Assembly: GCF_036402745.1 (NCBI RefSeq)
Contig: NZ_DASWSJ010000154.1
Coordinates: forward strand, 1 to 23,954
DNA: 23,954 nt
Origin: Actinophytocola sp036402745
GTDB lineage: Bacteria; Actinomycetota; Actinomycetes; Mycobacteriales; Pseudonocardiaceae
Reading direction: 5' to 3'
Position numbers and translations under genes: made by a program. Under the pieces are notes generated by a model, which did not search any database, had not been told where the DNA came from, and worked only from the letters and a program-made list of their open reading frames with translations. Below are positions 22,873 to 23,954 of this stretch, piece by piece; within the stretch, counting starts at the first letter, position 1; every line of letters begins with the position of its first letter.

Positions 22873-22914
22873 TCTCAACCGCCTCAGCTGAATACAACTG
22901 AACGCCCCAAGTCT

Positions 22915-23018
22915 CCACGGACCGGTGCTGTTGTACTCCCCCTCCCCCGACCAGCATCGGTCCGTGGCTCCACTTCCGAGCTACCCCGGCACAGCGTGTG
23001 CCGGGGTAGCTCTGTTTT
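22915..23018 (+). ncRNA. Candidate small RNA with C-rich loop and intrinsic terminator
   Basis: This lies in the largest gene-free stretch (22757-23118, 362 nt). Arms 22915-22930 and 22952-22967 form a 16-bp stem with a single G-U pair. The 21-nt loop (22931-22951) holds CCCCC-T-CCCCC. Ten bases later a second, perfect 16-bp stem with a GCG loop is followed by TGTTTT. A C-rich loop plus terminator recalls the actinobacterial 6C small RNA, whose C-runs pair with G-rich ribosome sites, but here only one hairpin loop of the unit is C-rich and the neighbours are not those I associate with 6C. The 5' end is uncertain; -10-like TACAAC at 22893-22898 would start it near 22905. Function inferred. Confidence 0.55.
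22978..23018 (+). terminator. Intrinsic terminator
   Basis: GAGCTACCCCGGCACA (22978-22993), loop GCG, and its exact complement (22997-23012), followed by TGTTTT (23013-23018). A 16-bp perfect stem with a U-rich tail on the plus strand; the minus strand lacks a T-run after the arms, which fixes the direction. Confidence 0.75.
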
Positions 23019-23043
23019 GACCAGGGCTCTGACCACTTTGGGG

Positions 23044-23073
23044 TTTCGTATACAAAGTTTTGTGGAGGTCCAC
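23044..23073. promoter_or_regulatory. Palindromes upstream of the TetR gene
   Basis: A locally A/T-rich segment contains GTATAC (23048-23053) inside TTTCGTATACAAAG, and a little downstream GTGGA-GG-TCCAC (23062-23073), a perfect 5-bp-arm palindrome. Both lie 45-75 bp before GTG 23119, where a TetR autoregulatory operator would be expected. Confidence 0.35.
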
Positions 23074-23118
23074 GCCACCTGAAGGCAGGATGGATGTAGG
23101 CCCCAGCTAGGAGTACAT

Positions 23119-23727
23119 GTGGCGACCTCTGTTCCGTTGCGAAAGCAACCAGTGCAGCAGCGCAGCGCGAAACGCGTCGAGCAGATGCTCGAGGCATGCG
23201 CCGCGCTCATCGACGAGCTCGGCTACGACGGCGTCACCACCACGCTGATCGCCGAGCGCGCCGGGGTCGCCGTGGGTTCCCTCTACCAGTTCTTCCCCGA
23301 CAAGCGCGCGGTCGTGCAGGCGCTCACCAAGCGCAACCTCGACCACTTCACCGCCGAGATCGACCGCCGCCTCGACTGGGACCACCTCGAGCACTGGTGG
23401 CACGGGGTCGACACGATCATCGACATCTACGTCGAGATGTACCGGACCATCCCCGGCTTCGCGCGGGTCCGCTTCGGCGACGTCATCGACCTGCGGTTCA
23501 TCGACGACGAGCGGGACAACAACACGGTCATCGCCGAGCAGCTCGCCAACCTCGTCGCGGCCAAGGTCGGCACGCCCGTCGAGCGGCTGTTCCGCCAGAT
23601 CACCATCGCCAACGACATCGGCGACGGCATCCTCGCGCTCGCCTTCCGCCGCAAGCTCTTCGACGAGCAGGACATGATCGACGAGGCCAAGCGCGTGGTC
23701 CGCAGCTACCTCGCCGGCGAGCTCTAG
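23119..23727 (+). CDS. TetR-family transcriptional regulator
   Basis: A 202-aa regulator. The N-terminal DNA-binding domain (15-66) ends with the typical TTTLIAERAGVAVGSLYQFFPDK (about 40-62), whose YxFFxxK is the TetR signature. Residues 70-200 form the variable ligand-binding domain, here with two Trp in HWWHGVDT (92-99) and acidic patches. GTG 23119 has AGGAG at 23109-23113 with 5-nt spacing. The nearest gene downstream is convergent, so its target is probably itself and/or genes outside the window. Ligand unknown. Confidence 0.93.
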   Translation: MATSVPLRKQPVQQRSAKRVEQMLEACAALIDELGYDGVTTTLIAERAGVAVGSLYQFFPDKRAVVQALTKRNLDHFTAEIDRRLDWDHLEHWWHGVDTIIDIYVEMYRTIPGFARVRFGDVIDLRFIDDERDNNTVIAEQLANLVAAKVGTPVERLFRQITIANDIGDGILALAFRRKLFDEQDMIDEAKRVVRSYLAGEL

Positions 23728-23790
23728 GACCCGCCTGACGGACGCGTCCCAGGTGGCAGGTGTTTGCGAGCCATCAACAACGCCAGCCAC

Positions 23791-23954
23791 CTAGCCGAAG
23801 CACTGCCCTTCGCCGCGGTAGGTCGGCGCGGCCTGGGTGATCCGGTCGCCCTCGAGCACCTGGTACTCGGTGAACCGCTCGGCCAGCTCGCCCGCCTTCG
23901 TGTGCCGCAGCCACACCCGGTCGCCGACCCGCAGGTCGCGTGCCGCGCGGCCGG
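23791..23954 (-). CDS. C-terminus of a D-serine dehydratase/D-threonine aldolase-like enzyme (partial)
   Basis: The last 54 codons of a minus-strand gene that continues beyond the window. The segment reads RVGDRVWLRHTKAGELAERF, then EYQVLEGD and, at the end, PTYRGEGQCFG. This HTKAGE...PTYRGEG pattern is what I recall at the C-terminus of actinobacterial amino acid deaminase/aldolase proteins with an alanine-racemase-like PLP barrel and a D-serine dehydratase-like metal-binding domain. PLP-dependent catalysis on a D-amino acid is inferred; the barrel and active-site lysine lie outside the window. It converges with the TetR gene, 63 nt apart, around a weak repeat AGGTGGC/GCCACCT (23751-23792). 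Confidence 0.75.
   Translation of the reverse strand, partial: GRAARDLRVGDRVWLRHTKAGELAERFTEYQVLEGDRITQAAPTYRGEGQCFG

Noticed and set aside
22930..23010. tRNA-like segment on the minus strand (GCCGGGG, TA, then a GCTC...GAGC D-arm look-alike)
   Set aside because: No complementary 3' acceptor strand at the right distance, no anticodon stem of five pairs and no TTCGA-type T-loop; the bases are explained by the two hairpins of the small-RNA candidate.
1..23954. Insertion sequences, prophage genes or CRISPR arrays
   Set aside because: No transposase, integrase, terminase or Cas-operon motif and no regularly spaced repeats were seen; the Cas4-like cysteines of the 5806 nuclease stand without other cas genes.

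Overview
The window is chromosomal DNA of a high-GC actinomycete. Coding regions have strongly GC-rich third positions, GTG starts are common, many genes appear leaderless (a TAnnnT -10 box 6-8 nt before the start codon), and ATGA/GTGA gene overlaps are frequent. The gene families fit the Pseudonocardiaceae (Amycolatopsis-like); this placement is an inference from gene content, not a database result. No rRNA, tRNA, insertion sequence, phage gene or CRISPR array is visible.

Left part (1-6364): the 5' end of an unidentified minus-strand gene; a 35-aa membrane peptide; a divergent oxidoreductase pair (classical SDR, aldo/keto reductase) separated by a symmetric operator-like region; a 36-aa membrane peptide whose stop codon lies inside the -10 box of an AAC(6')-like GNAT acetyltransferase; a second SDR overlapping tail-to-tail with a TM0106-type RecB-like/RNase H-like nuclease; and a DUF6474-like gene divergent from that nuclease.

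6455-9336 is a compact plus-strand signalling module: secreted two-cysteine helical protein, small lipoprotein, OmpR-type response regulator, an easily missed 68-aa ORF joined by 4-nt overlaps on both sides, and a sensor histidine kinase. Its stop codon directly abuts that of the next, convergent operon.

15709-9337 (minus) is one operon: a complete quaternary-amine (glycine betaine/choline type) ABC importer (permease, CBS-containing ATPase, permease, lipoprotein binding protein), then a 946-aa FAD/Fe-S D-2-hydroxyacid dehydrogenase. Divergent from it, 15907-18856 is a copper operon: a histidine-containing membrane protein, a YcnI-like protein, CopC and CopD.

Right part (19018-23954): an unknown 102-aa protein; a phosphotransferase cotranscribed with an HTH/TPR-like regulator that carries a Tat-like segment; divergently, two small cysteine-containing proteins, the first resembling DUF397; a gene-free stretch holding hairpins that look like a C-rich-loop small RNA with an intrinsic terminator; a TetR regulator; and the C-terminal end of a D-serine dehydratase/D-threonine aldolase-like enzyme.

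The best candidates for undescribed biology are the five-gene two-component module with its hidden small ORF, the C-rich-loop RNA at 22915-23018, and the regulator/kinase/small-protein module at 19541-22756.
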